A stretch of 64,000 nucleotides of DNA, taken from Luzula sylvatica. Its lineage: Eukaryota > Streptophyta > Magnoliopsida > Poales > Juncaceae. How positions within the stretch are numbered: the stretch's first letter is position 1; each line of letters begins with the position of its first letter. Positions 51,188-63,530 of this stretch are shown one piece after another. The translations under genes and the position numbers were made by a program. The DNA lies in the NCBI GenBank assembly GCA_946800325.1, contig OX326957.1, positions 48,282,307 through 48,346,306 of the forward strand, read 5' to 3'. A model generated the notes under the pieces. It searched no databases. It saw only the letters and a program-made list of their open reading frames with translations, and was not told the DNA's origin.

Positions 51188-52187
51188 TCTTTTAAAGGAG
51201 AATGGTGTTGTGCTCCCACAAAGGAACACATCATCACTTATGAATAGTGAAGAGATGAGATGCCAAATAGTTCTCTTCATCAACAAAAAATATTACAGAT
51301 TTTCTTATTTTCGTACTTGTTTTATTCAATATTCTTCAACAAAAAATATTACACATTTAATTATACAAAAAAATTACACATTTCTTTGTATTACACATTT
51401 AATTATTTTCATATTACACATTTAATTATTTTCATATTTGTTTGATGATATATTTCGCATTGCATTACTTTAATTTATGATATTATATTACACATTTGTT
51501 TTATTCAATAAAAAATATGATTAAAATAATTTTCAACATATTATTCTCATATTTGTTTGATGATATATTTCACAATGCATTAATTTATTTCATGATATTA
51601 TATTACACAAACACAATGATTATTTTAGATATATTTCTCTTCCTTTTCTTTTCTTTTTCAGAATTATATTTGTTTTATTCAATAAAAAATATAATTAAAA
51701 TAATTTTCAGCATATTATTTTCATATTTGTTTGATAATATATTTCGCATTGCATTAATTTATTTTATGATATTGTATTACACAAAACAATGATTATTTTA
51801 GATGCCAAATAGTTCTCTTTATTTTATTTTCTATTTTATTTATTCAATAAAGAATATAATTAAAATAATTTTCAATATAATGTTTTGTGTTACTATTTTA
51901 AAGATATTATATTATACAAAACAATGATTATAATTATATTTATTATTTATTTTTTAAGTATGTGTATGTTCTTGTGTTTGTTATTTATTTTTCAAGTATG
52001 TGTCTCAACCACTTATTTATCTATTTGGAATAAAAGTAATATCAATATTGATCTAATAATTATATTGTATCTAATGTTCATTAATTTGTTTAGCTATATA
52101 CAAAAAATAATCATTATTGATCTAACAATTATATATAATTTGACTATTTATATTAAACCCGCCGCGGAGCGCGGACAATTCTTCTAG
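51188..52187 (+). mobile_element. ~1.0 kb non-autonomous Helitron
   Basis: The 3' end is diagnostic: hairpin CCGCGGAGCGCGG (52162-52174), 9 nt, then CTAG followed by T. The proposed 5' end is TCTTTTAAAGGAGAATGG at 51188, preceded by A. The 5' limit is less certain. The interior is AT-rich with a repeated block (TTTGATGATATATTTCGCAT) at ~51440, 51557 and 51729. No coding capacity. Confidence 0.6.
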
Positions 52188-52270
52188 TCAATATAATGGT
52201 TAAAATATGAGAAAGTATACTTGGAAACTCACTCCAATATTCTTGATGAGGTGGCAAAGTGAGTTGATTA

Positions 52271-52279
52271 ATATTTTAA
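52271..52279. repeat. 9-bp target duplication ATATTTTAA, left
   Basis: Identical to 54710-54718, bracketing the Mutator-type element exactly at its inverted-repeat ends. Confidence 0.9.
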
Positions 52280-52615
52280 GGAAAATTTTACTGTTTAGAC
52301 AGGATTAGTTTCGTATTAACAAAAATAGACCAATTAGTTTCAAAATTTGAGAAATAACACTCTCGACCTTTGAAAAATCGAGAGTTTGCTAAAATGCTCG
52401 ACCTTTCAAAAGTCGAGTATCTTAATACCCTAAACACCCCCATTTGCAGACTTACCAGGTTAATTATTGCCACATCATCCGTTCGACTTTTCAAAAGTCG
52501 GACAGATTTTGCCACCTCATCCTTTCGACCTTTGAAAGGTCGGTCAGATGCACGCCCCCCAATCGCCCCCGTGATCCCACCCTCCCACCCGTGAACCCCC
52601 TTTCGACCATTTAAA

Positions 52616-52638
52616 CCCCCCCCCCCCCCCCCCCCCCC
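52616..52638. repeat. Run of 23 C
   Basis: Uninterrupted cytosine homopolymer inside the MULE, unusual in such AT-rich DNA. Length may be inexact in sequence data. Confidence 0.95.
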
Positions 52639-52812
52639 GCCCGGTCCCTCTCAACCCACACTCGCTATCACACTCACTCTCTCTCTCTCTCTCTCAAAAT
52701 TGTGTCCCCCTCTCCCCCATAATTCTCACTCGTCCCCACTTTCTCCCCCCCTCTCCCTCTCACATATTTTTGTTATTTGGTCCCACGCTCTTTCTTTATC
52801 TAACGTTTAATT

Positions 52813-54192
52813 ATGTCATTTGATGATGGTGTATTATCGGGTCCGATCGAAACGGACGTATTATTTTCGCAACAAAATCATCGTTCCGAAAGAATTCGAC
52901 ATGATAGAACCGCCATACGTTTCGAGCAAAAATCTACTTCTTGGAAAAAATGGAAAATTACGGACCAAAGAATGGTGAATCGGTTAAAACGATCGGGGTT
53001 TTATCCGATAATGCAATGTGCCGTTAACGAGTTAAATCAATCATTACTCACGGCTTTAGTCGAAAGATGGCGTCCCGAGACCAATACATTTCACATGAGA
53101 TGCGGTGAAATGACCGTTACCCTTCGAGACGTGGCACTTCTTAGTGGATTATGCGTCGACGGTAATCCCGTTATCACTCCATATATTTTTTCCTCTAATT
53201 TAAAACAAGAAGTAATTAGATTATTAGGACAATGTCCGGATGAATGGGCGAAAGAAAAACCCCGTATAAAATTGAGTTGGTTACTCCATAATTTCGAGCA
53301 ATCGACTCAAGGCAGAGATGAAGAGTATTGTGACCAACGAACTCGGGCTTTTATACTGTATTTTTTGGGTTCCGTTTTGTTTCACGACTCGAGCACAGCT
53401 TCGATTCCTGCGAGATATATTTTGCTTTTAGAGGATTTTGATAGATGTAGAGAGTATGCATGGGGAGCGGCAGCATTGGCTCATTTGTACTCGGCGCTTT
53501 CCTTTGCCGCTCTGATTGATCATGATCATGCATATGGATGGTTCTCTCTTCTTCAGGTATTTGTAAATTATATATTTTTTGTTAAATTTTTGTTCAATTA
53601 ATTTTTGTTAAATTAATTTTGGTTAAATTTTTGTTAAATTAATTTTTGTTAAATTAATTTTAAGTAAATTAATTTTTGTTAAATTAATTTTTGTTAATAA
53701 ACAATGTTGTAGGTCTGGTCTTGGTATCATTTATTACCGGGTAGACCTCGGATTGTTTCGTATAAAAGAAGTGTTGATGAAGCGATGCCTCTTATGTGGA
53801 AATGGACTGGAGCGAACATCTCGTACAAAAAGAACAATCTTGCCACACAAATTAGTTATGTTGCGGGATGTTTCGACGATCTCGAAAAGACACAGGTAAA
53901 ATTTCTTTAATACATCTACATTTATTTGTATTTATTTTTTATATTTTGTTACAATTTGTTTATTTTTATTTAGGTGGATTGGGATCCGTATGATGACGAT
54001 TTGGTTAACGGTCTCCCCTCTGCATTTACTGAGGGACATCGAGTGTGGAAGGCACGAGTCCCTTTAATTTGTTTTGATAAAATCGAGATGCATCATCCAG
54101 ATCGAGTATTGGCTCAGTTCGGATTGAAGCAACACATACCGATTAATGCACATGGACTCGAGATAAAAAATGTTTCGCAAAGCAAAATTTGA
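52813..54192 (+). CDS. Plant mobile domain (PMD/MAIN-like) protein, 381 aa
   Basis: Exons 52813-53556, 53713-53895 and 53974-54192. Residues from ~45 match the plant mobile domain (transposon-associated aminotransferase-like PMD): RMVNRLKRSGFYPIM, LVERWRPETNTFHMRCGEMT, VTLRDVALLSGLCVDGNPV, LLEDFDRCREYAWGAAALAH and WSWYHLLPGRPR. This family includes Arabidopsis MAIN and MAIL1, needed for transposon silencing and genome stability, and is also found on plant transposons. The gene lies wholly between MULE termini. The C-terminus is short: after the stop at 54190 an alternative frame continues (FESEVTWWNHRLDYVVHQ), suggesting a frameshift. Intron 1 is a tandem TTAATTTTTGTTAAAT array. Confidence 0.85.
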
Positions 54193-55170
54193 TGAATGTG
54201 TTCGAATCCGAGGTGACATGGTGGAATCATCGTCTCGATTATGTCGTTCATCAATAGAGGGGTATTTTGGTCCCAAAAAAATAGCAATTTCATGAAATGC
54301 CCCTAGAGGGGTTAAATTGCAAATTCAAGTAAAGTTTGGGGGTTTTTTGCAAATTCTTTTAAAATTAGGGTTTTTTTGCAAATTCACGGGTGGGAGGGTG
54401 GGATCACGGGGGCGATTGGGGGGCGTGCATCTGACCGACCTTTCAAAGGTCGAAAGGATGAGGTGGCAAAATCTGACCGACTTTTGAAAAGTCGAACGGA
54501 TGATGTGGCAAAATGGGACACTAATTAACCTGGTAAGTCTGCAAATGGGGGGTGTTTAGGGTATTAAGATGCTCGACTTTTGAAAGGTCGAGCATTTTAG
54601 CAAACTCTCGACTTTTCAAAGGTCGAGAGTGTTATTTATCAAATTTTGAAACTAATTGGTCTATTTTTGGTAATACGAAACTAATCATGTCTAAACAGTA
54701 AAATTTTCCATATTTTAATTGACTCAATTAAATATTAATTGACGCATCATTAATTTATAATGTATTAATATTAGTAAATGTTAATTGACGTGCTAATTCA
54801 ATTAAACGATCAATTCAATCGCAAAACGAGTCAACCAATACCAATAGTACTAATCAATTTACTTAATTTTCTATTTCCACCTCATCAAGACATCCATTTG
54901 GTGTTTGAGAGGCTCAATATATAACCCCAAGAACTAAAATATAGATAATTTAATATTAACACACAATTAATTAATTAACACGTGCAGGTAAGGTTGGTGT
55001 TTTTTTTGTTCCCGTTGCATAGCAATTAATGCTTAAAGTACTTCGGTAAATTGAAATAAAATTGTGTTCATTACAAATTACAATTTACAAATATTCTAAC
55101 AATCTTACTTGAAATCATAAATAATAACATATTACAAACAAAAACAACATAATTAATTAATATCCTTTAA

Positions 55171-58100
55171 TTAACGCCTGAGTAATTGTCGTGCGATTAA
55201 AGGTGAGACAACCATGGGGCTTTCCCCCATTTTTACCGTAAATAGCCGACACAATGCATGGCCAGCAACCTTCCAAGCAAAACCGCACCGCTTCACACCT
55301 TGTGTTTCTGCTTTGGTGTACGCAATTAGGTAAATAGCGAGGGATTCGTTGTAAATATCCAATTGTGGCCTCGGGCTCAGATCAAACTCCGCCGCTTCGT
55401 ATAAAATCTGCTCATATTTTACCAACATACCTCATTACAGTTTTTCAGAAAAAACATTTAAGGTCAAAAAGTAAACGGACTTGCCTCCTTGTACTTGAGA
55501 AACAAATTTTGACACATTTTATCTCTAACGAGTCCTTTTGGGATGCTTTCCTCTTGTGCACAAATTTTGCGCATTTCAGACAAGTACTCGTCATAGAGAG
55601 GTTCCCACTTTCGGAAGCAAGGTTGAGGAACTCGAGCATCCTCGAAAACTTCGAGTTTCCATACCTCTAAAAGATCACAAAAGAAGGGGCAAAAAAGAAA
55701 ATTGAATATATAAAAGGCAATAAAATAACCAAAAATAAAAAACTAACCAATTGATTTTTCCTTTCCAGCTTCAAACAACTTGACTCGATCATAAATCCGA
55801 CCCAAAATAGAAGTTGAATCGTAATAATTTTCTTTTCCCATGAAATGCGGATATGAATCAGGTTTCAAATTGGGTGGAATTTTAACCTATAAATTAATTT
55901 CTCAAAATTATAAGCCGATCATGTCATAAACATTTTCAAAAAATATTTTATAATGGGACATGGATAAATTACCTCTTTACCGGTTTTAGAGGCATCTAAA
56001 GCATCATAATATATATCAACAAGCTGATTTATTTTCCTCTCCAAAGGTTCTTTCTCCGAAACCGAAACCCCAGGGGTCAAAAGCCGATCCATGTATGTCA
56101 ACCAATAATTAGACGCATTTCCAGTCGCATAGCTGTGGTAAACAAATTGCATCATTCATTTATTAGCAAATAAAATTAATTAAGTAATTAATTCATTCAC
56201 CTTGGTTTGAATCTACGCTTGAGAAACTGCCCAAAGAGCATTTTCTCTCTCTCTCCTTCCTCCACACCGTCGAGACTTTTTGGTGCTAATTCGACTTTTT
56301 TAGATTCGTCTTCGTTAGGTGGAAACCACGGCTTGCTTTGCTTGAAACATTTCAATAACTTCTCACCAACAAAGAATGAAACTAGATGATTACTAATTCG
56401 TTTAAAAAATTAAAGAAAAGAAAAAATTGACCTCAGGATTTCGCGAAATCCAGTAGATATCTCCGTCGAAATCACTATTAGCCATCTCATCGGCGAGAGA
56501 TCTGGGCCCCGTTATAGGAAATAATATAGCGTACTTCGAATTACCCACAACATTCTCAATCTCTTTAACATATTTTGCTTGCAATACGTGTATGTCTCCA
56601 ACGTGCAAGCCCGGGTGCTTGTACACGAGCACCTCTCCTGACATCTGTCCATTCTCCCTGCAAAATACACCAACAAGAAATTAAATAGTATATTGGTTAT
56701 ATTTGAATTAAATAAACGTACAGTATGACGCAAACTTCATTGGGGCCGAGTGTTCCTGTGGGGTCCACGGACCCCATCAGATAGTAGCACTCGGCGATGG
56801 GGATCCTCCCTTCCTTGAGACTCTTTCTCTCTCCTTCCAACATTTGAGATAAACGCCAATTTAAGTACGGCTCGTTTATTGGGATTCCGCAACTAATCAT
56901 CCGTGCCACCATCGAGTCTTCGTCCATACCAGAATGATTATTCGCAGCTGCAAAAAGAAATGTACTTTAAATATTCCGTTTTATTTTTGAAAGTATTGAA
57001 ATGAAAATGCATTACCTACAAATGCACCTCTGGAGCTATATAGTCCTTCCCTTATATCATTTAATGCCTTGTCGAGAAGATCGAGAAAAAATTCGGCCGG
57101 GACGCCTCCATAGTGAAGAAGGGCAATTAACATCTTTGATAGATTAATTGTCTTCGTCTTGTTGCTAAATAACAAATTTATGTATTTAGTTTGTGTCTTG
57201 AAAATTAGAGGAGTAAAATTAGAGAATAAGTAACCTTGTAGTGACGATCTCTAAAGAATTAAAAGAGTCTATATTTGTAATTGTAGGATCTTCTTTAACT
57301 TTTATCATTGAAGGACGGATGTAAATGGTTCTTGCAGGCAGCTATATATTACATAAAATTTGATCAATTACAAGTATAACTTTAGTCGAAACGAACTTAT
57401 GGGAACTTAGATTAAATAAATTACTCAATTTGGATTAATGGAAGCAAAATTTAATTAAATTGAGTCTAAATTGGCATACCCTTTTATCTTTGAGTAGTGT
57501 TCCCTTCGCAGCCAAACCTTTGTAGAACAAGCGAACTTGCATGAGAAGAGGCTGTTCGATTAAAAAAAAGCAAAAAATAGTCAAATTTAAACCGTACAAC
57601 TTAAAAAATAAACAAAACATAACTTCTAGATAGTTTGATTTGCATACCGCTTCAGAATTATCATTTCGTTGCCTTTTCAAACCTGTGGATCCATTCAACT
57701 CATACTTGTCCATCTAAACAAAAATATCACAAGAAATTTTTTTTCTTAAATAAAAATTAAAAAATATGATATACAAAACAATTAACCATCTTGAAATTAA
57801 AGACATACATAAAAAGTAAAATAAGACCTGTATATCATTTGATTTGCCTTTAAATATATTTGGTGGACAGAGCATAGCCAGATCTTCAGAAATGAAACCT
57901 GTACCGTCACTATGGATCAACGGCTCTCCATTTTTGTCTTTTACCACATTCCCATTTTCATCCTATACAACAATTTTGTCCTTAATAATATTAATTAAAT
58001 AAAAAAAAAATGGAATTCGATCACAACCTTGCACTCGATATCGCCGATGTCTATAACATTTACTGTGGAAAGATCTATATCCAACTTGACTGTCTTTGAC

Positions 58101-59948
58101 AAGATTAAAGAAAATCTGCATACAAAATAATCATAATTTATCAACATTTTTTATAAACGCAAAAAATTAAAACCTAAGCTAAAACCTGGCCATATATTTC
58201 GGCAAGACCGAAATTGTATGAACATGCATGAATGGTAGCCTTATTTTGTACAAATCTAAATTCGAAAGAACATAGGGGCTGTTATCCATATCCCATCCAG
58301 ATTCAGTTCGAACAAAGTAACACTTCACCGAGGACGAATCATCATTTTTATTCTTCTCCTTTTTGTCGCCCTCCTTGTACACTATTTTATTTAAAATAAA
58401 TAAAAAAATCAGTATTGGAAAAGAAAGAAAGAAAAAAAGTAAAAGAGAGAGAAATTGTAATTATTCACCGTAAAAACGATAGCGTCGTAAACCGAGCGTG
58501 ATTCCTTGCTCGGCAAGTATATGGTACAAGCAATAGTTGTTGAAGTTGAACTCTTTTACTTCGCTTACTTGCTCGAATTTTACTTGGAGAATATTTTCGT
58601 CTCCTAGCACTCTTTGTAGGTGAGTCTTCTCATTCTCCACTTTTGGACCCTGTATTGAAGTTATTAAATTAGACGTATTTATTGGTTTAATTATTAATTT
58701 GTAATTGTTTCGAACCTTGAATGTTGAGTTTCCTTGGAGATCAACATGACAATGGTAAACGTGTGTTTTATCCGAATCCCAATCGGAACTCTGCAGTTAA
58801 GATTAAAATTTTTTTAGCATTTTTAAGTCTAGAATTTTAAACAAAATAAGAATTCGCGACCTTAAGATCTATTCTCTCTGTTTCGAGAACGAATTTGCTC
58901 CCAAATTTGGCCCATATAGTTGACTCGAAAACATGCATCTTTTCATACATGTGTGATTTTATAAAATCTACGGAGACGTGGTCCTCTAACTTAGCACTGA
59001 AAAAAGAAACAAAAATCGCCCGATTATTAAAATATAAATAACTTTTTCTAAATTATACAAACAAAGGAAAAGGGGTTAAATGTAAACTCGCCCTCTGAGG
59101 TAATTGAGGATTAAAAAGGCTTTTCTGAACTCCAATTCACCAAGAGCGAGCATTTCTCTGCTGGCATTTTCCCTGAGAGTATTTACGAGATTGCCATTGC
59201 GAGCACTTTGAGTTTGAGTTTTATCTAATTCCAAAATGATCGAATCCCAATCGAAATCATCACCATCTATATGAAGTAATATAATATAATGAGAAAATTT
59301 TGTTTACAGAAAAGGAGAATCACATACCATTTTGTATTTTTTCAATTCCATTCGACTTAACAGGAGATCCAAAATCAAGCCGTTTCTGAACCAATCTCTT
59401 TCTAATTACTCCTCGAGTTCCTTGTTCTACCATTTGTGGAGAATTTGCGAGATTGCCGTCTATAGTGTTTGGTGAAGTATTACAGATACCACCATTTGTG
59501 TCTCCATTTTTTATCTCTGCAAATTTTCAATTGGGTTTATTTACCCTTATTGTTCACACATAATTTTTCGAAAATTGGTCCCATTGGGATCCATGGTTAA
59601 TAGTTTACCTCTAACAGTGTGTCTCGAAGATAACTTCTCGGAATTGGGATCCATGGTGAACTCAGGAGCCTTAGCAATGTACATTAATAACTTAGAGAAG
59701 TGGCCAATTGGACTCTTAGCCATCTTGGACAGTATCTTAATAGAGTTTTTTTGACCCAATTGGGCCAGCTTCTCTCGCGCAATTTCATCAGGCGGATCTA
59801 GGTTTTGCTCGCTGCATATTCTGGCAATCCAAACCTCCACTTGCTCAGAGAGGGACACGTGGTGGACGGAGGAGGGAGTCTGAGGCGTAATCTTCGGTGA
59901 TGGCTGAAGAGGAGGTGGAGGTGGAGGTGTGTTGGTCTGAGACCCCAT
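55171..59948 (-). CDS. RDR5-like: RNA-dependent RNA polymerase, RDR-gamma (RDR3/4/5-like), 1078 aa
   Basis: Twenty phase-consistent exons (transcript order): 59948-59609, 59516-59328, 59266-59092, 58996-58861, 58790-58716, 58649-58469, 58381-58186, 58115-58028, 57962-57828, 57713-57648, 57551-57480, 57341-57235, 57164-57016, 56947-56722, 56657-56432, 56358-56201, 56132-55973, 55886-55748, 55666-55485, 55407-55171. The catalytic loop is DFDGD (774-778, plus strand 56459-56473) in ANSDFDGDIYWISRNPE. RDR-gamma enzymes have DFDGD, whereas RDR1, RDR2 and RDR6 have DLDGD. Other RDR blocks: ISCGIPINEPYL, GRIPIAECYYLMGSVDPTGT, VLVYKHPGLHVGDI and KRCGFAWKVAGHALC. The N-terminus is proline-rich (TPPPPPPLQPSP). 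Introns 3 (GG|GCGAGT) and 19 (AG|GCAAGT) use GC donors. RDRs make double-stranded RNA; the role of this clade is poorly known. The start MGSQ was chosen; an upstream in-frame Met adds 58 unlikely residues. Confidence 0.94.
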
Positions 59949-60122
59949 TGAAAGAAATGGGAAATCGGAGCTAGGGTTTAGAATTTGAAGGACAGGCTCA
60001 ACGGTAAAGAAAACAGAGGTGGTTTGATTTGATCGTAGCGATTGAACATTGTACGAAAGATTCTTGCGAAATTTTGAAGCACACTTTTCAGTTTTCATAA
60101 ACTTGTCAGCACAAAATGCCAA

Positions 60123-60918
60123 GTTTCAAAACAACAATGATATGCACCTTGAAATTTTATCTAGATTTGTACCTAGAAGTATACGTGACGATTAAATTTG
60201 AAACTTTCAGAATGTACTTTCCTTTTAATTATTTGAGGTGGATGCATTGTGATTTGCCACGTATACATCTAGATAAATTCTATGTGCGAAATCTAGGTGC
60301 CTAACATTATTGGTTTCAAAATGACAAAATACAATCATAAAAATGAAATGTGTCCGATAAAACCCTAATACTTGGGATTTTTGAAAATAATGTAATTTGA
60401 TAGATAATTAAGCAAAATTAATATGTTAATAAGAACTAAACGGATTATAACACAAAAAATCTATTGAAATCGAAAATAGTTTATCGATGCTGAAAATAAA
60501 ATAATGTATTAGTAATGGAAATTATATATTTAAAAATAAAAATAGGTAGGATTTTTTTCAATCCTTATACAAATAAAAATATTTTGAATATTTTTTAATC
60601 ATTTATTTTAATTAATAATTAATGCAATAATCGAATAAAAAAATAATTTCATTGACAAAATAATAAAACATCTAAGTAAATACAAATACTCAAAATATCA
60701 TTTTCAAATATTGACAACAAAAAAAATGTATTTTCTGCCCAAGTGTCCTTCTCTTAGATACGATTGGAGCCCCACCCACACATGGCAACCGAGTAATAAC
60801 GTGTCTCGGCCTTTTCTTCTTAATCGACGGGGAACTTAGATCAATTTTTAGTTCAGACTGTGCAACGCTCGCCCCATCTTCCAAATATATTTCTGCAGTA
60901 CGATCGTTGAAAGGAGTC

Positions 60919-60977
<59 letters not shown>

Positions 60978-60996
60978 GAGGGGTTTAGGTTGTGTG
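60123..60996. other. RDR upstream region with (GA)n microsatellite
   Basis: AT-rich, no gene. A (GA)n tract of ~55 bp lies at 60920-60974. The RDR promoter is presumably in the first few hundred bases, but no clear TATA box stands out. Confidence 0.45.
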
Positions 60997-60999
60997 TAT

Positions 61000-62729
61000 T
61001 GGCATGTTTGATTTGAGGGATTTTGGAATGCCTGGATATATCATATACATGTATTTGATCATCCATGTATTTGAGAATCCATGCAAGTTGTTTGATTTGT
61101 TGGATTTCAAATACATGTAAACAAAAAATATTTGTGATCCTCAATTAAAATTCATGATTTTTCAAATTGGTTATAGATTGAATTTGTTTGATGATCCTCT
61201 ATTAAATATCTCACATGAATAATATCATTAAATTTCAATACTAGTATTAGTAAAATATTAACTACATATAATAAAAAAAAATTAAATTAAAATGCAACTT
61301 GCACAATCATTGCAAAAAAATGTTTTAACTAGAAAAATATCATAAATATGATTCTTGTTTAATATAACACAAGTACGAAATAAAACTAATATAAACACAA
61401 ATTGCAAAATATTAATCAGTCTATTAAATCTTACAAACACCAATACTAATTATTTCATTTTTGAGAATGAACATGCTAATCTAAATATCTAAAGCTTGTC
61501 GAACACCTTAAATGCGTGAAAAAATAGTAAAACGCCCAAAACATATTGGTACAACCTTTTCGTACAACCTCATGATGGTACGTAAGGTATCACTATCCAA
61601 TACTGGTGCCGGTACCTCTCAAAACTGTTCGATGCATACCTCTCAAAACGGGTATGGTACTGGTACCTCCCGACTTTTTCTCTGTACCAGAACCTCTCGA
61701 TATTCTTTTCCGACATTTTTTGCAAAGATGGTTTCTTCCCCGACACATATCGACATTCTTCTCTGTACCGGTACCTCCCAACTTTTTCTCTGTGTCAGCA
61801 CCTCTCGATATTCTTCTCCGACAATTTTTGCAAAGATGGTCTCTTCTCCGACACCTATCGACATTCTTCTCTGTACCGGTACCTCCCAACTTTTTCTTTG
61901 TACCAGCACCTCTCGACATTCTTCTCCAACATTTTCTCCAAATTAACCCCAATCCTCATTATTTTACCCCCACATAAGCTCTTCCATTCGATAACACGTC
62001 AAGATGGTTTGTTTTGCGATTTGACCCCCTAAAGGAAAAATAATAGTGCTCAGGTAAGCAACATAATTGCCTAATTAACAATACTAAATCCAGCTTAACA
62101 AACCCTAATCAATGCAACACACACCTATAACCGTAATCGAGACAATTGTTCACTGTAATGATATTATTTAACCCTAATCGAGACAATAACTGAACTATAA
62201 TTAATATTATTTAATCCTAATTGATACTATTTCATCTCAATTAAGGCACTAATCGCAACATGTAGTAGTAATCTATACTAATTGAGACACTAATTACAAT
62301 AATTACCTCGAAATAACACACAATTTTGATACGTGTGAGGTACATCTGAGTAATCATCAAGAGGCAAAGGAAGGAGACACCCTCAGCAATACTCCACAAG
62401 TTTGAAATGGTGAGGGAGAGAAGGCGGGGAGTTTCAGCTCATCAGTGCAGATCTGACGAACGGGTTAAGCTTCATCTCCTTGGCGAGCATGCTATAGCCT
62501 GGGCGAAGGAAGAAAGAATAATGGGAGTTGTGAACTTGGCGCTAGACAGAGTTGAGTTTAGGGATGAAATACATGGACGAAGATGAAATACCGATTTTTT
62601 AGATGTATAACAAAATCCAGGGATTTTGAGTCCAAAATACACTACACCATAAAATCAAACACTGGATTTGTATGATATCCTGGATTTCAAACTACATATC
62701 CAGTTAAATCCCTCAAATCAAACATGCCC
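61000..62729. mobile_element. 1.73 kb non-autonomous TIR element
   Basis: Left GGCATGTTTGATTTGAGGGA and right TCCCTCAAATCAAACATGCC are inverted repeats, followed inward by related TTTGAAATCC/GGATTTCAAA and ATATCAT words. Flanked by TAT (60997-60999 and 62730-62732). A three-base duplication with GGCATGTTTG termini is closest to PIF/Harbinger. No transposase. Contains a 108-bp tandem repeat. Confidence 0.78.
61676..61935. repeat. 108-bp tandem repeat, ~2.4 copies
   Basis: The anchor CCTCTCGA occurs at 61693, 61801 and 61909, exactly 108 bp apart. Units carry CTGTACCGGTACCTCCCAAC and TTTTTGCAAAGATGGTYTCT. 108 is a multiple of three, so several frames stay open across it on both strands. Confidence 0.92.
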
Positions 62730-62732
62730 TAT

Positions 62733-63176
62733 ATGACAAACTAATGACCCATATACCTTTGATTGACCGTGGAAAAAGAGGAAATCGTGCCATCTTGTGT
62801 TAGGATTTGCGTCATCTATGTACCACACATGGACGGTGGAACGTAGCACAAATCTTTGATCTAGGACCCCTTGTATTGTAGTCGTGTTTGAATTCATCTT
62901 ACATGTCATGTTAACTCGTCTACGTTCAAAACGATCTTCAAAAACTCATGCTAGAACCCCTCTACTCGTAGTCCACCACGGAAACAAACTCAATCGATGA
63001 TCAACGTATAGTCCTAGTCAATGTGTTGATAAATTTACACCGAAATTTCTCCGATCGAGAACTCATAATTCTCTTCTCAAATCTCCCCAATATCACTCTA
63101 ATCTGGTTAGGAATGATTCGTTTCGAATAGTTGCTTACTTAGAAAGAGAAAAACTAATTTATAATTAGAGGTCTTC
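62733..63176. other. Spacer, no gene seen
   Basis: No coding pattern or recognisable repeat. Confidence 0.4.
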
Positions 63177-63530
63177 TACTATAGTTAGAGGCCTTCTACT
63201 ATGTCCCTATATTTCACCATGGAAATTGAGATGAGTCGTGATAAAAAAATATTAGTTGGGAGCTATTATCCAACTCCAATAATCTCCTTCTGATTAATTT
63301 TTAATGTTAATTTGATTATTTTAATTGAAAATTAACTATTGCATCATCAATTAGTTTAATTAAAAATTAATTAATTTGACTTTTAATTGTATTTTATTGA
63401 GGTATTAATTGAACACTTAATTAATTTGATACAAAATGGGTTCATGAATCAATATTCACCTTACCATGATGTCATGCTTACTCCGTCAAGATAGTGAAGG
63501 AAAAATTGGGAGAAATAATATAATTTTCCT
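63177..63530. mobile_element. ~340 bp MITE, Stowaway-like, copy B
   Basis: Related to the element at 37905-38235: GAGGCCTTCTACTATGTCCC at the left, ATGATGTCATGCTTACTC near the right, and GGGAGAAATAATATAATTTT at the right edge. More diverged inverted ends than copy A. The shared interior is AT-rich (TTTTAATTGTATTTTATT). Confidence 0.7.

Larger units (their letters stand above)
52280..54709. mobile_element. 2.43 kb Mutator-like element carrying a plant mobile domain gene
   Basis: Inverted termini of ~325 bp (52280-~52605 and ~54385-54709), beginning GGAAAATTTTACTGTTTAGA, with an exact 9-bp flanking duplication ATATTTTAA: the signature of a Mutator-like (MULE) element. No MuDR transposase is present, so it is non-autonomous. 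Each terminus holds four ~17-22 bp palindromes around CGACCTTTNAAAGGTCG. A 23-base C run (52616-52638) and a CT repeat lie inside the left end, before the gene. Confidence 0.93.

Noticed and set aside
61512..61977. Overlapping frames of 88-144 residues on both strands
   Set aside because: Openness follows from a 108-bp tandem repeat; no domain, no splice structure, inside a TIR element.
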